Positions 45,928 through 54,826 are shown, counted from the stretch's first letter. The stretch: DNA of 64,000 nt from Leptolyngbya sp. SIOISBB (GCA_010671905.1 JAAHII010000001.1:5270001-5334000); one strand, 5' to 3'. Numbers and translations: made by a program. Notes: generated by a model from the letters alone, not told the origin.

Positions 45928-46049
45928 ATCAAACTCTTCCTTTCACCACAAACTGGACTTACACGATACGATACTGCCAGCTTACCGATGATAAGCTTCA
46001 CGTTATTTCCCGAATGCCATCATCATTACAGAACTGATTTTATTGAGCT

Positions 46050-46814
46050 ATGCCTGACTCCCAGACCGCGATCGCCTTCCATCAACTCCGCAAAAGCTAT
46101 GGCCCGCTAGAGGTCTTAAAAGGGCTCAGTGGCGAAATTTATGCGGGACAAGTCGTTGCGATCATTGGAGCTTCGGGTTGTGGCAAAAGTACACTGCTGC
46201 GCTGCTTTAACCGCTTAGAAACGATTAATGGCGGCACTTTGACCGTCAACGGGATGGATTTGTCGCAGCCTGATTTATCCCGCAAACAACTGCAGCGCTT
46301 ACGGGCGCAGGTCGGCATGGTATTTCAACAATTCAACTTGTTTCCGCACCTGACCGTGCTCGAAAACTTGACCTTGGCACCCCAAAAGGTGCTGAGCAAA
46401 AATAAGCAAGATAGTCGGGAACTCGCCGGTCACTTTCTAAGCAAAGTGGGTTTGATGGCTAAAGGTCATGCCTATCCAGGCCAGTTGTCTGGGGGTCAAA
46501 AGCAGCGGGTCGCGATCGCCCGAGCGCTGTGCATGGAACCCGACATCATTCTGTTCGATGAGCCCACCAGTGCGCTTGACCCAGAACTCGTGGGCGAAGT
46601 GCTAGAGGTGATGAAACAACTCGCTGAAGAAGGCATGACGATGGTCATTGTGACCCACGAGATGCAGTTCGCCCGGGATGTGGCTGACCGCGTCATCTTC
46701 CTGAATCAGGGGTTAGTCGAAGAAGACGGTAAGGCTTACGACGTGATTACCAGCCCTCAGAGCGATCGCCTCAAAGCTTTCTTGAGCCGTATGCAGCTGG
46801 CAGGTGTCGTTTAA
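46050..46814 (+). CDS. Amino-acid ABC transporter ATP-binding protein
   Basis: 254 aa. Walker [11 protein letters not shown]-loop [24 protein letters not shown] (in parts), signature [15 protein letters not shown], Walker [21 protein letters not shown] and [21 protein letters not shown]. These wordings are those of the GlnQ/HisP/BgtA group. Encoded divergently from a lipoprotein receptor at 45085-45927. The permease must be encoded elsewhere, or is the fused BgtB-type known from cyanobacteria. Confidence 0.93.
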   Translation: MPDSQTAIAFHQLRKSYGPLEVLKGLSGEIYAGQVVAIIGASGCGKSTLLRCFNRLETINGGTLTVNGMDLSQPDLSRKQLQRLRAQVGMVFQQFNLFPHLTVLENLTLAPQKVLSKNKQDSRELAGHFLSKVGLMAKGHAYPGQLSGGQKQRVAIARALCMEPDIILFDEPTSALDPELVGEVLEVMKQLAEEGMTMVIVTHEMQFARDVADRVIFLNQGLVEEDGKAYDVITSPQSDRLKAFLSRMQLAGVV

Positions 46815-46884
46815 GGTTGGTGCTAAAGCAATTCCGTATTAATGGCTGCGGCTGTACGTCCTAAAGTTAAGCCTTGACTCAGCG

Positions 46885-47832
46885 TTAGTATCGACTGCCG
46901 TAGTCAGCGGGAGGTTTGCCAGAGTCATCATTCGGATAATTGACTGGGCGATAGTCCACATAGCTATCATCCCCAGAATTATCCGAGGGCTGTGAATTAT
47001 CAGGATCAGACGGCTGATTACTGTAGCCGCCAGAACCGACGTAATTGTCTGAGCTGGCTGCCGAATACCCCGCGTTAGCTGAGTAACTATCGGCTCCATA
47101 ACTACTGTTATTGGCTGAGTATTTGTCAGACCCGTAGTCTCCACCATTCGCTGAATACCCACCGGAATTAGCCGCATAACCGCCGCTAGATTCATCCCAG
47201 CCACGAGTTGGGGGAGCACCATAGCGACCATCGCTTTTAGGGCGTCGCCGCCGCAGGCGATCGCTGCTGGGATTTAACCGTTCCATCGGGCGCTCATTCG
47301 GTGGCATTGACCGATCGGAATAGCCGCCTTGATCGTTGCCGTAGCGATCGTTATAACCATCGTCGTAGTATCCCGAGCGTCTTGTCGGCTCGTCACGCCC
47401 CCCAATCATGCGACGGTCTTCAGGAAACCGCGGACGATAAGGCTCTTCATTGTCCAATTCAGCCCGAACGTTCATGCGAGGATTGCTGCCGCGATAGTCT
47501 TGATTGCGGCTGGGACGATAGTAATCATCTCGGCTAGCACCCCCACCGCCGCTTTGTGAGGCGTAACGATCTTCTTTGGGCGTCCGCGAGTAGACATTTT
47601 GAATCGTGAGGGTGATCAGCATCCCTGCCATCATTAATTGCTGAAACGAAGCGAGCAGCTCCATGTTGAGGTGGCCCAACAAAAAGACCCCCGAAATCAG
47701 CCAAAGAATGGCATAGACCTTGTCCGAATCGCGCCCATAGCCAGGCTTGAGCCGGTCGACAAAAAAGAGGGTAACCCCGCCCAGGATTAGGACAATACCT
47801 ATGAGAAGGGGAACTGGCGTACCGAAATTCAC
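46885..47832 (-). CDS. Ycf66-family protein with long Tyr/Ser/Gly-rich tail
   Basis: 315 aa. Three or four helices fill the first ~90 residues (VPLLIGIVLILGGVTLFFVD, YAILWLISGVFLLGHLN, LMMAGMLITLTIQNVYS), which match the Ycf66 membrane domain with the GR-D motif DRLKPGYGRDSDK. The remaining ~225 residues are low-complexity: first Arg/Asp/Tyr-rich, then repeated GGYSAN and YGADSYSAN units, ending in NYPNDDSGKPPADYGSRY. It probably sits in the thylakoid or plasma membrane; its function is unknown. It follows psbX on the same strand, a common cyanobacterial pairing. Confidence 0.82.
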   Translation of the reverse strand: MNFGTPVPLLIGIVLILGGVTLFFVDRLKPGYGRDSDKVYAILWLISGVFLLGHLNMELLASFQQLMMAGMLITLTIQNVYSRTPKEDRYASQSGGGGASRDDYYRPSRNQDYRGSNPRMNVRAELDNEEPYRPRFPEDRRMIGGRDEPTRRSGYYDDGYNDRYGNDQGGYSDRSMPPNERPMERLNPSSDRLRRRRPKSDGRYGAPPTRGWDESSGGYAANSGGYSANGGDYGSDKYSANNSSYGADSYSANAGYSAASSDNYVGSGGYSNQPSDPDNSQPSDNSGDDSYVDYRPVNYPNDDSGKPPADYGSRY

Positions 47833-48290
47833 AGAAAATTCCTCTCAGGATGAAGACGCAGCGTGAGCTAACTGAAATGGGTCGATGAAACGCACTTTTT
47901 TGGCAGGCATTCCACCACAGCACTGGGCGATGGTTCAAAAATGGCAAAGCCATTCGAACGGCACCCCGACGCCAATGCTGTTTGTCACATGCTAACGGAC
48001 TTTAAAGGGCTTTCAAAAAATCTTTTGAGTTCACCGGCCAAAGTGGCAAAGCATATCTCACTAGGGGGCGAGCAGCCACAGGCATGTCCCTGTCGCTGAT
48101 AACGATTTACAGTGCCTAACTAACGGCAATATCGATATTTATGTCAGACCTATCGACTGTGGGCGGTCGCCGATCGCCTTGCCACGCTGTGAAATTGCTG
48201 AACTAGGCTGAAAATGAAGAAGAGGGTTCCCAAACATGTGAGTTCCCTCTTCATTTAACAAGTTGTTGTCTGAGTAGAATCCGGCACCCA
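47833..48290. other. Region between psbX and ycf66-like gene
   Basis: About 458 bases. Apart from the psbX terminator (48212-48256) I see no gene or repeat. A 139-codon minus-strand frame (47534-47953) overlaps the Ycf66 start and is a shadow. Confidence 0.5.
48212..48256 (-). terminator. Terminator after psbX
   Basis: On the minus strand, GAAGAGGG pairs with CCCTCTTC (positions 48219-48226 and 48244-48252 region, 8 bp), with an inner GGGAAC/GGGAACCC loop, followed by TTCATTTT. It lies about 35 bases after the psbX stop. Confidence 0.7.
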
Positions 48291-48410
48291 CTACTGGCGC
48301 TGAATCTTATCTCTCTGGCTAACGAAAACCAAAAAGATAGTTGCTGGAATGACGACAATAGCAGCGCCAGCAACGAGGCTTAATAAAAAATTAGTAAGAG
48401 AGGGTGTCAT
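48291..48410 (-). CDS. psbX: Photosystem II protein X
   Basis: 39 aa, starting at ATG 48410. It begins [20 protein letters not shown] and continues [12 protein letters not shown], with the end RDKIQRQ, matching PsbX in every key block: one membrane helix and the conserved SQxDKIQR tail. PsbX binds the periphery of photosystem II near cytochrome b559 and affects quinone turnover. It was missed by a 60-codon cut-off. A candidate promoter and a terminator flank it, so it is probably monocistronic. Confidence 0.95.
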   Translation of the reverse strand: MTPSLTNFLLSLVAGAAIVVIPATIFLVFVSQRDKIQRQ

Positions 48411-48856
48411 GATTTGCAGGTGTTTCAATAGACCAACTTTCAGAATTGTAACCTACCCCCTGACCGGTCACTCAAAAAGAACCGCTAGGCTGTCTCACTG
48501 CTTGGATACTGGGCTCGCGGGCGCTTGATGCTCGCGTCATCCCGTTTTGTGTGTCGCTGCCGGTGGCTGATGTGGCTGCCTCGTATAAATACGTAAGGTT
48601 GCGATCACTCTATCCTGAGAGCGGTACAAACCATGGGTAAAAAGTGGAAAGGCACTGGCCCTCTGACACCGATCTGACCGTTTCTTCACTGATGTGCTTA
48701 AGCTAGTGGGATATTGGTGCGCAGTTGGCCAATGATTCACCCTCATTCGGGGCATCATAATGACTACTAGCTAACATCTTTAAAACTGATTGCACTCGTT
48801 GGCCATGTTGAGAATATTGGGGCACAGACTAGCAAGTTTGCAGGGATAGAGCAGTC
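48411..48856. other. Region between psbX and adenylate cyclase gene
   Basis: About 445 bases with the candidate psbX promoter. Minus-strand frames at 48537-48758 and 48767-49039 have no family content and no ribosome binding site; they were rejected. Confidence 0.5.
48445..48475 (-). promoter_or_regulatory. Candidate psbX promoter with palindrome
   Basis: On the minus strand, TTGAGT (48475-48470) and TACAAT (48450-48445) are spaced by 19 bases, 35 bases before the start codon. The perfect 10-bp palindrome TGACCGGTCA (48461-48470) lies between the boxes and could be an operator. Confidence 0.35.
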
Positions 48857-50383
48857 TTGAGTAATCAGGCAGAGTTTTCTGACATTCAAGGAAATTTTTG
48901 TCCAGTAGGCCAAGAAGGTCTGCTCCTGATTCATGGTGAAAATCATACTCAAGTAGCACTGCGACAAGTATTGGGTCCCCACTATCGCTTGGAGACGAGC
49001 ACAGAACTCGCAGCCTCTCCTCACTTTTTGAAGGAACACGCGATCGCTTTAGTGTTGATTGAGGCGACCCTGTTTATCAAAATTGGCGATGACTTTTGTC
49101 AGCAGTTAAAAGCCCATCGCTGGAGCCGAGACATTCCCATTATTGTGGTGGGCGATCGCGACCCGCAAAAAGTTGCCGCGACTTTTGATGCGGGTGCCCA
49201 AGACTACCTCAGCTTGCCGTTGCTGGCAGAAGAGGTCACTGCCCGCATTCAAGCGCGACTGAACGATTACCGACGCTGTCAGCAATTGAGCCACCAAAAC
49301 CGCCTTTTGTTTGCCGAAGTACGCGAGCGCAAACAGGCCGAAGAAGCTCTACAGCAAGCAGAAGTTAAGTACCGTCGCATTTTCGAAAACGCCACTGAAG
49401 GGATTTTTCAGACGAGTCGTGAAGGCCGATATATCAGCGTCAACCCAGCGCTGGCCAATATTTACGGTTATGACTCTCCAGATGATTTGATGCACGTCAT
49501 CACCGATGTCGGCAAAGGTCTTTATGTGCAGCCCCAAAGGCGTGCTGAGTTGATTGTCTATCTTGAGCAATTTAACCAGATTAAAGGGGCCGAATCTGAG
49601 GTTTACCGCAAAGACGGCAGCAAGATGTGGATTAGTGAAACGATTCGCAAGGTCTATGACGAGTCGAAGCATTTTCAGTACTACGAGGGCATTGTCCACG
49701 ACATTACCGACCGGCGACGGATGGAAATGGAGTTGCGGCAGCAGCGGCAGCAGGCTGATCGCTTATTGGTCAATATCCTGCCGTATCAAATTGCCAATCG
49801 CCTGAAGACTGGCCCCCGTACCATCGCTGAAAGTTACGATGAGGTGACTGTACTCTTTGCCGATTTAGTGCAGTTTACGGCGGCCTCCGGACAGATGGAT
49901 GCCAAGGAATTAGTCAAGCTACTCAACGAAGTCTTTTCCACCTTTGACCACTTAGCGGAAAAGCATGGTCTAGAAAAAATCAAGACGATCGGTGATGCCT
50001 ATATGGCAGCAGCGGGGTTGCCTACTCCCCGAGCCGATCATATTGACGCTGTGGCCTCCATGGCGTTAGATATGCAAGCCGCCATCAAGCAGTTTCGTCG
50101 CCCTGACGGTCAATCCTTTCAACTCCGGATTGGCATTAGTACAGGGCCGGTCATTGCGGGCGTGATTGGGGTGCGCAAATTTGCTTATGACCTGTGGGGC
50201 GACACTGTCAACCTGGCTAGCCGGATGGAAAGCACTGGCGTTCCAGAGCGGATTCAAGTCACGACAGAAGTGTATGAGCGCCTACGTCATCGCTACCATC
50301 TAGAATCTCGCGGGATGGTCTTTATCAAAGGTCAGGGTAATGTGGAGAGCTATTGGCTATTGAGTCGCAAACGCCCCCTTTGA
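48857..50383 (+). CDS. Class III adenylate cyclase with pseudo-receiver and PAS domains
   Basis: 508 aa, starting at TTG 48857 (AGGGAT upstream). Residues ~13-130 form a receiver fold in which the metal-binding acid pair reads HG, the phospho-acceptor Asp is Glu (LVLIEATL), and the switch Lys is Leu (YLSLPL); it is a pseudo-receiver. A PAS domain (about 165-285) reads YRRIFENATEGIFQTSREGRYI and ends IVHDITDRRR. The cyclase domain has VLFADLVQFT, KIKTIGDAYMAAAG and YDLWGDTVNLASRME. The Lys of KIKTIGD and Asp of DLWGD favour ATP over GTP. It would make cAMP in the cytosol. A cNMP-binding protein with a canonical Arg (59637) is a candidate effector. Confidence 0.92.
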   Translation: MSNQAEFSDIQGNFCPVGQEGLLLIHGENHTQVALRQVLGPHYRLETSTELAASPHFLKEHAIALVLIEATLFIKIGDDFCQQLKAHRWSRDIPIIVVGDRDPQKVAATFDAGAQDYLSLPLLAEEVTARIQARLNDYRRCQQLSHQNRLLFAEVRERKQAEEALQQAEVKYRRIFENATEGIFQTSREGRYISVNPALANIYGYDSPDDLMHVITDVGKGLYVQPQRRAELIVYLEQFNQIKGAESEVYRKDGSKMWISETIRKVYDESKHFQYYEGIVHDITDRRRMEMELRQQRQQADRLLVNILPYQIANRLKTGPRTIAESYDEVTVLFADLVQFTAASGQMDAKELVKLLNEVFSTFDHLAEKHGLEKIKTIGDAYMAAAGLPTPRADHIDAVASMALDMQAAIKQFRRPDGQSFQLRIGISTGPVIAGVIGVRKFAYDLWGDTVNLASRMESTGVPERIQVTTEVYERLRHRYHLESRGMVFIKGQGNVESYWLLSRKRPL

Positions 50384-50559
50384 CGGGCATCATCAATTAC
50401 TTTCAGCAGGCTTCAGGCTTTTCCACATCACTGCGATCGCATTCGCTCAACCCGCTAGGGGTTGCGTCTCTCTGATTGCCAGCCTTTGACTGCTAAATGA
50501 TGACAGAGCCTAGCGCTGCTGCTGGCATACTGAGGAAGCACCGCGTTGCGATTGGGATC

Positions 50560-51654
50560 ATGACTGCGCTTTCTCCTACCCTTAAGCAAAAACTGGCGAC
50601 CCCACTGCAAATTGGGGAGGTTACCGTGAATAGCCGGGTCTTACAATCACCGCTCTCGGGGGTGACGGATAAAGTCTTTCGGCGGCTAGTGAGACGATAT
50701 GCCCCCACTTCTATGATGTATACCGAAATGGTTCATGCGTCGGGCGTTTGCCATGTCGAAACCTTGCCGAAAATCATGGAGGTTGACCCCAATGAGCATC
50801 CCATCAGCATTCAACTCTTTGACTGCCGCCCCGATTTTTTAGCCGATGCTGCTCGTAAAGCGGTCGCCGAAGGTGCGGATACGATCGACCTCAACATGGG
50901 CTGTCCCGTCAACAAAATCACACGCAAAGGTGGCGGTTCTTCACTGCTCAAAGATCCCGCCATGGCGGTCAAAATTACGCGTACTGTGGTGGACGCGGTG
51001 GCGGTGCCCGTCTCGGTCAAAACGCGCATTGGCTGGGATGACGAGCATATTAACGCCATCGAATTTGCCCGACAGTTGGAAGATGTGGGCATCGATATGC
51101 TGACGTTACATGGCCGCACTCGGGCTCAAGGCTATACGGGCGCAGCGCGATGGGAATGGATTCGTCGGGTGAAGGATGCGCTCTCGATTCCGGTCATTGC
51201 TAATGGCGACATTGATTCGGTTGAGGCGGCGGTGCGATGTCTAGAGACCACCAACGCCGATGGTGTGATGTGTTCCCGAGGCACGTTGGGGTATCCGTTC
51301 CTCGTGGGGGAAATTGACTACTTTTTGAAAACGGGCGATCGCTTGCCTGCCCCCACCGTTATTGATCGCCTCCTGTGTGCGCAAGAGCATCTGCGATTGA
51401 TTGCCGATTACAAAGGCTACCGGGGTATCTGTCAGGCGCGCAAGCATATGACCTGGTATGTCAAAGGTTTTGCTGGCGCGGCGGAACTGCGGGAGTCACT
51501 GTGCCGGATAGAGACCGTCGCTGAGGGAGAAGCGCTGTTGCAAGGGGCGATCACTCACCTCTCAGAATGCGGTGAAACTGCTTGCCTCTGGGAGTCGCCG
51601 ACTCTGACACCCTTGACTTTGTCGGGGCCGATCTCATTGCCGATTCGTGGATAG
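50560..51654 (+). CDS. tRNA-dihydrouridine synthase, DusB/DusA type
   Basis: 364 aa from ATG 50560; ATG 50497 would add 21 residues with no family content. The FMN barrel shows VLQSPLSGVTDKVFRRL, YTEMVHASG, PISIQLFDCRPDF, DLNMGCPVNKITRKGGGSSLL (in parts; catalytic Cys in MGCP), VPVSVKTRIGW, LTLHGRTRAQGYTG and VIANGDIDS. It reduces uridine in tRNA D-loops. It lies with no close partner gene. Confidence 0.93.
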   Translation: MTALSPTLKQKLATPLQIGEVTVNSRVLQSPLSGVTDKVFRRLVRRYAPTSMMYTEMVHASGVCHVETLPKIMEVDPNEHPISIQLFDCRPDFLADAARKAVAEGADTIDLNMGCPVNKITRKGGGSSLLKDPAMAVKITRTVVDAVAVPVSVKTRIGWDDEHINAIEFARQLEDVGIDMLTLHGRTRAQGYTGAARWEWIRRVKDALSIPVIANGDIDSVEAAVRCLETTNADGVMCSRGTLGYPFLVGEIDYFLKTGDRLPAPTVIDRLLCAQEHLRLIADYKGYRGICQARKHMTWYVKGFAGAAELRESLCRIETVAEGEALLQGAITHLSECGETACLWESPTLTPLTLSGPISLPIRG

Positions 51655-51775
51655 TTCGCAAATATACCCATGGGATTTCCAATTTTTGGCTAGGATAGTA
51701 GGCACTACTACCTCGGAAAGATGATCCACTCGGTCAAGTTAACTCTGAGGTGACCTTTTCATTGTTTGAGTGTTC

Positions 51776-52432
51776 ATGACGTCCTACGCAACATCCACCG
51801 CCAGAGCCGATATGGGAGAGTTACGCCGTCTGCGCAGTCTATTGCCACCAGAGCTTCAAAGTTGGGTCACGGTGGAGGCTGCCACCGATGTGACGCCACC
51901 TCTGATCACCAGCGAAGAGTTGGGTAAAGATCAAGTCGAGATTCAAATTGACCTCGCGAAGTGGGAAAATTTTGCGCTGGATCAGCGAAACCTCTTGTTC
52001 TGGCATCAGGTAGGGCACGTCCAAAATGACACCATTCCTCGGGATGGTTGGGAAATGGCGGCACTGGCGATTGGTCTAGGCGGCGCGATCGGTGAACTTT
52101 GGGTGCAAGATGGCCTGTTGCTCATGCTGGCGTTAGCGTTGTGCAGTTTTTCCGGTTGGCGTCTTTACAAGCGCAATAACCCGATCAAGGCGGTGGAGGA
52201 AGCTGTGGACGCTGATGAGCGGGCGATCGCGATCGCCACCCGCTTTGGCTACACCCTACCCAATGCCTATAAGAGTCTCGGCAGCGCTCTGAAGACCCTG
52301 ATTGAGCAAACTCCCAAAAAGCGTAAGCGTGATCAATACATCAAGCGGCTAGATGCGCTCAAGAAAAGTGCTTCCAAAGCCAAAGAACGAGCTCGCAGCT
52401 CTGCTGGGCCTGATGCTCGTCCAGTTTATTAA
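51776..52432 (+). CDS. DUF3318-family protein
   Basis: 218 aa from ATG 51776 (GTG 51770 is an alternative). The first half contains ADMGELRRLRSLLPPELQSW, EIQIDLAKWENFALDQRNLLFWHQVGHVQND, which is typical of DUF3318 proteins restricted to cyanobacteria (cut here for length: DLAKWENFALDQRNLLFWH). Two membrane segments follow (about 95-135), then an extended helix and a basic C-terminal tail (KKRKRDQYIKRLDALKKSA). Function unknown, probably membrane-bound. Confidence 0.88.
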   Translation: MTSYATSTARADMGELRRLRSLLPPELQSWVTVEAATDVTPPLITSEELGKDQVEIQIDLAKWENFALDQRNLLFWHQVGHVQNDTIPRDGWEMAALAIGLGGAIGELWVQDGLLLMLALALCSFSGWRLYKRNNPIKAVEEAVDADERAIAIATRFGYTLPNAYKSLGSALKTLIEQTPKKRKRDQYIKRLDALKKSASKAKERARSSAGPDARPVY

Positions 52433-52809
52433 TTGGCGTTTTCAACGATGAAGGGGAACTGCGGTTCAAGCATTGGCCTGTCGCTTCATTTTGCTGCCAC
52501 CCAGCGACAGGGTAGCCATGGTCGAGGCACATAAAAACGCCGTCCGTGGGTAGTTCTAAATAATTTTCCTAAGTTGCTAGGAAGCTCTGACCGGGCTTCC
52601 TTTTTTTATTGGCAGGCGAGACTCATGCCGTATGTTGAGTCGCTGGTAGAGAGGGTGCGGTAGCCACTTCAAGATCCGTCTGCGGATGCTTCTCTAGTCA
52701 TCGACCATCAGGCAACATACTGCTTAAAAGCGGTGACCCTAAAAGTACCTTCTACGGGCCAATGCAGTCTTCGTGGGACCAGGCCGCTATGCATATATAG
52801 TGAGGAGCC
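52433..52809. other. Intergenic region with terminator and possible small RNA
   Basis: About 375 bases. A terminator at 52579-52606 follows DUF3318 by about 147 bases, far for a simple 3' end. The stretch 52440-52570 has GC-rich complementary segments (CTGTCGCTTC, CAGCGACAG) and no open frame, so a small RNA ending at this terminator is possible. Confidence 0.45.
52579..52606 (+). terminator. Rho-independent terminator
   Basis: GGAAGC (52579-52584) and GCTTCC (52594-52599) form a 6-bp stem with a 9-nt loop, directly followed by seven T. Points to transcripts on the plus strand, either DUF3318 mRNA or a small RNA. Confidence 0.85.
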
Positions 52810-52980
52810 ATGATGCCGACAACTGAGGTTCGCCCCTGGCGGTTAGTATTGCTGTTTAGCGGTGTCTTTATGTTGACCGCTTACATGCCCCATCCGAATC
52901 TAGAAAAGTCGCTCCCTGAATCCATTGGGAATTGGCTACAAGGTGGTACTGGCAAGACTGTCATGAATTCCGAAGTGTAA
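52810..52980 (+). CDS. Small membrane protein (56 aa)
   Basis: The frame begins ATG ATG at 52810 with GAGGAG directly upstream (52802-52807). One hydrophobic helix (VLLFSGVFMLTAYMP) is flanked by a basic start (TTEVRPWR) and a polar, Gly-rich tail. It was below the length cut-off. Family not recognised; small one-helix proteins are common in cyanobacterial membrane complexes. Confidence 0.5.
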   Translation: MMPTTEVRPWRLVLLFSGVFMLTAYMPHPNLEKSLPESIGNWLQGGTGKTVMNSEV

Positions 52981-53440
52981 CTGGGTACAAACTAGCCAGT
53001 GTGCTTGAGCTTGTGAGTTGCCCTGAGGGGTTTGGTCTATCGCTACGGTCGGTTTGAGAAATAGCAAAAACAACATACAGATCTCAGAGTATCTGCAGTC
53101 AAGGGACTCGGTGCGGAGCGGCTTCTCGTGTGCTGACAGTGTTTCCGAAGGGGCGATTAGCCCTATCGAGTTTAGCAACCCTGGAGCTGCTGGCTGGGAA
53201 TTCCAGCTCTCTGAAGGGTTCTCCTATAGCAAGCCGCAGTTTGATCAGGTTACCCCAGATTGCTGAAACCAATATCTGATGGGCATTTCAATTCCGAATT
53301 CCGACTTCAGTATTCCGAATTCTGCTATATCTGCAGGGGGCGATCGCAGCGATGCCATGATTGCTCAAGTTGACAGGTGCAATATTGATTGCCTGCTTTT
53401 AACGGAGGGGGTACGGGAGGTTCGCTGTCGGTTAGAGCCA
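52981..53440. other. Intergenic region holding a family B repeat
   Basis: About 460 bases. Contains GGCTGGGAATTCCAGC near 53193-53208 and family B copy 3 at 53224-53334. Short open frames on both strands were rejected. Confidence 0.5.
53224..53334 (+). repeat. Dispersed repeat family B, copy 3 (ATTCCGA-rich)
   Basis: Begins CTATAGCAAGCCGCAGTTTG, then ATCAGGTTACCCCAGATTGC, TGAAACC, and a tail of heptads: ATTCCGA ATTCCGA, then TTCAGT, ATTCCGA ATTCTGC. It aligns without gaps to 484-598 (opposite strand) over about 110 bases. The heptad tail resembles the short tandemly repeated repetitive sequences known from filamentous cyanobacteria. Confidence 0.82.
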
Positions 53441-54253
53441 TCAAGCGCGGTTAGGGTAGCGCTGTAGTAGCGTGAAAAAGCGATTGTAGTCAAACGAGCG
53501 GGGATCTTGACGACTACCAGATCGATCGACGGCTTTGTGGGTCGTAATGCGATTGTTAGGAATGCTGCTCTGAGCCAGCAACCAGGCTAATGATTCGTAT
53601 TGGGCTTGGGTATATCCGCTGTGACTCGAACCATTCCCACGGCCATCACTCGGCGTTTCCAGGGAAACGTGGTAAGCAAAATTGTTGACTGACGAGGGAA
53701 ACGCAGGGTTAGTCGTCACCGTTTCTGGACCATTGGGGCCGTTAAAGACCGAATTGCCAGCTCCATAGGCCCGTTTCTCTGGTGGCACGATGTAGTAGAT
53801 CGTGCCATCACGGCCAATCAGGGTGTGATAGCTGACTTGGTCATGGTCGTTAGGATGGTAAGTCTGAAACAGATTCAGCGCGCTTTGGGCAGAACCGACT
53901 GTCTCATGCATAACGGCGATGAATTGGTTGCGGATGGGCTGACCATAGGCGTCAGTGCTGTAGCGATCGCCATAATTAGATGGATCTGCGAGCTGAATGA
54001 CCTGCCGCGGTAGGTAGCTAGGAGCTGTTTGCGCCACTACCGCTTCTGTCGGGGTGAAGTCGAGGGGGCTGTTGGGGTCGGTCAGGGTGCTTGGTACCAT
54101 GGCGACTACCGCTGACTCAGCCAAAGTGGGCAACCCGGTAACGGTTTCAATGGCTTGAGGGTGGGGTGATCGCGAGAACAACAGCAGCAATGTCAGGCTT
54201 ACCAAAACGGCGCTTAGGCTCTGCCACCAGAATTTTTGGCTGCGTCTCAGCAT
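53441..54253 (-). CDS. N-acetylmuramoyl-L-alanine amidase (Amidase_2)
   Basis: 270 aa. An N-terminal membrane anchor or signal (about 10-28) and a ~65-residue linker lead to the amidase fold: FIAVMHETVGSAQSALNLFQ (first zinc His), VSYHTLIGRDGTIYYIVP, NFAYHVSLETPSDGRG and THKAVDRSGSRQDPRSFDY (second His and Asp ligands; split here). It cuts the amide between muramic acid and the peptide stem. Located in the periplasm. GGAG lies 9 bases before the start. Confidence 0.93.
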   Translation of the reverse strand: MLRRSQKFWWQSLSAVLVSLTLLLLFSRSPHPQAIETVTGLPTLAESAVVAMVPSTLTDPNSPLDFTPTEAVVAQTAPSYLPRQVIQLADPSNYGDRYSTDAYGQPIRNQFIAVMHETVGSAQSALNLFQTYHPNDHDQVSYHTLIGRDGTIYYIVPPEKRAYGAGNSVFNGPNGPETVTTNPAFPSSVNNFAYHVSLETPSDGRGNGSSHSGYTQAQYESLAWLLAQSSIPNNRITTHKAVDRSGSRQDPRSFDYNRFFTLLQRYPNRA

Positions 54254-54376
54254 GACGATTTACTCCCCAGTTGTATGGCTGTCAGTTAATGTTTGTGGTT
54301 AGGCACAAGTTTGCTGTCAATTTTGCCGAAGACTTCGCCTGCGATCACACTTTTTACAATAATTTTTCTGCAAAAC

Positions 54377-54826
54377 TTACCAAGATGACCAGCGATCGAG
54401 GGCGCGCTTACCCCCCCATCGGGCCACAATTTCATCATCATAGTTGTCAGCTAGTTTGACGACCGTTGTGACGGAGTATTTCAGTTCAATTTGGTCGCAG
54501 GTTGACCCCACCAAACTGTGTTCAAACACAATATCGTTTTCGGAATCCAGCGCAAAGCGCCCAAAGCGAATACCGTTATTTTCCCTAAGCAGATAGTAGG
54601 AGAGTTCCTGTGTGACATTGATATCAGTAACCACATAAGAGCGAGTCGTAATCAAGGCATCGTTTTCTTCCCAAGGAATGACGCGGGTAGAGGCGACCGC
54701 AGAGCCAAAATTAATCACAAACAAGGGTTCATCATCAAAAAGTACGACGCTGCCTCCAAATAAGTGATGCATCCAGGGTTCAATACGCTTGTAACAGGCC
54801 TCTTGAGCTGTCGTCTGAAATTCCAT
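54377..54826 (-). CDS. YbjN-like / T3SS-chaperone-fold protein
   Basis: 149 aa. The size and alternating pattern (ACYKRIEPWMHHLFGG, EPLFVINFGSAVASTRVI, LITTRSYVVTDINV, LSYYLLRENNGIRFGRFALD) fit the YbjN/T3SS chaperone-like fold found in many cyanobacterial proteins. No signal peptide. Function unknown; family call is by pattern only. Confidence 0.65.
   Translation of the reverse strand: MEFQTTAQEACYKRIEPWMHHLFGGSVVLFDDEPLFVINFGSAVASTRVIPWEENDALITTRSYVVTDINVTQELSYYLLRENNGIRFGRFALDSENDIVFEHSLVGSTCDQIELKYSVTTVVKLADNYDDEIVARWGGKRALDRWSSW

Noticed and set aside
53054-53266. 70-codon plus-strand frame
   Set aside because: Runs into the family B repeat; no ribosome binding site and no conserved content seen.
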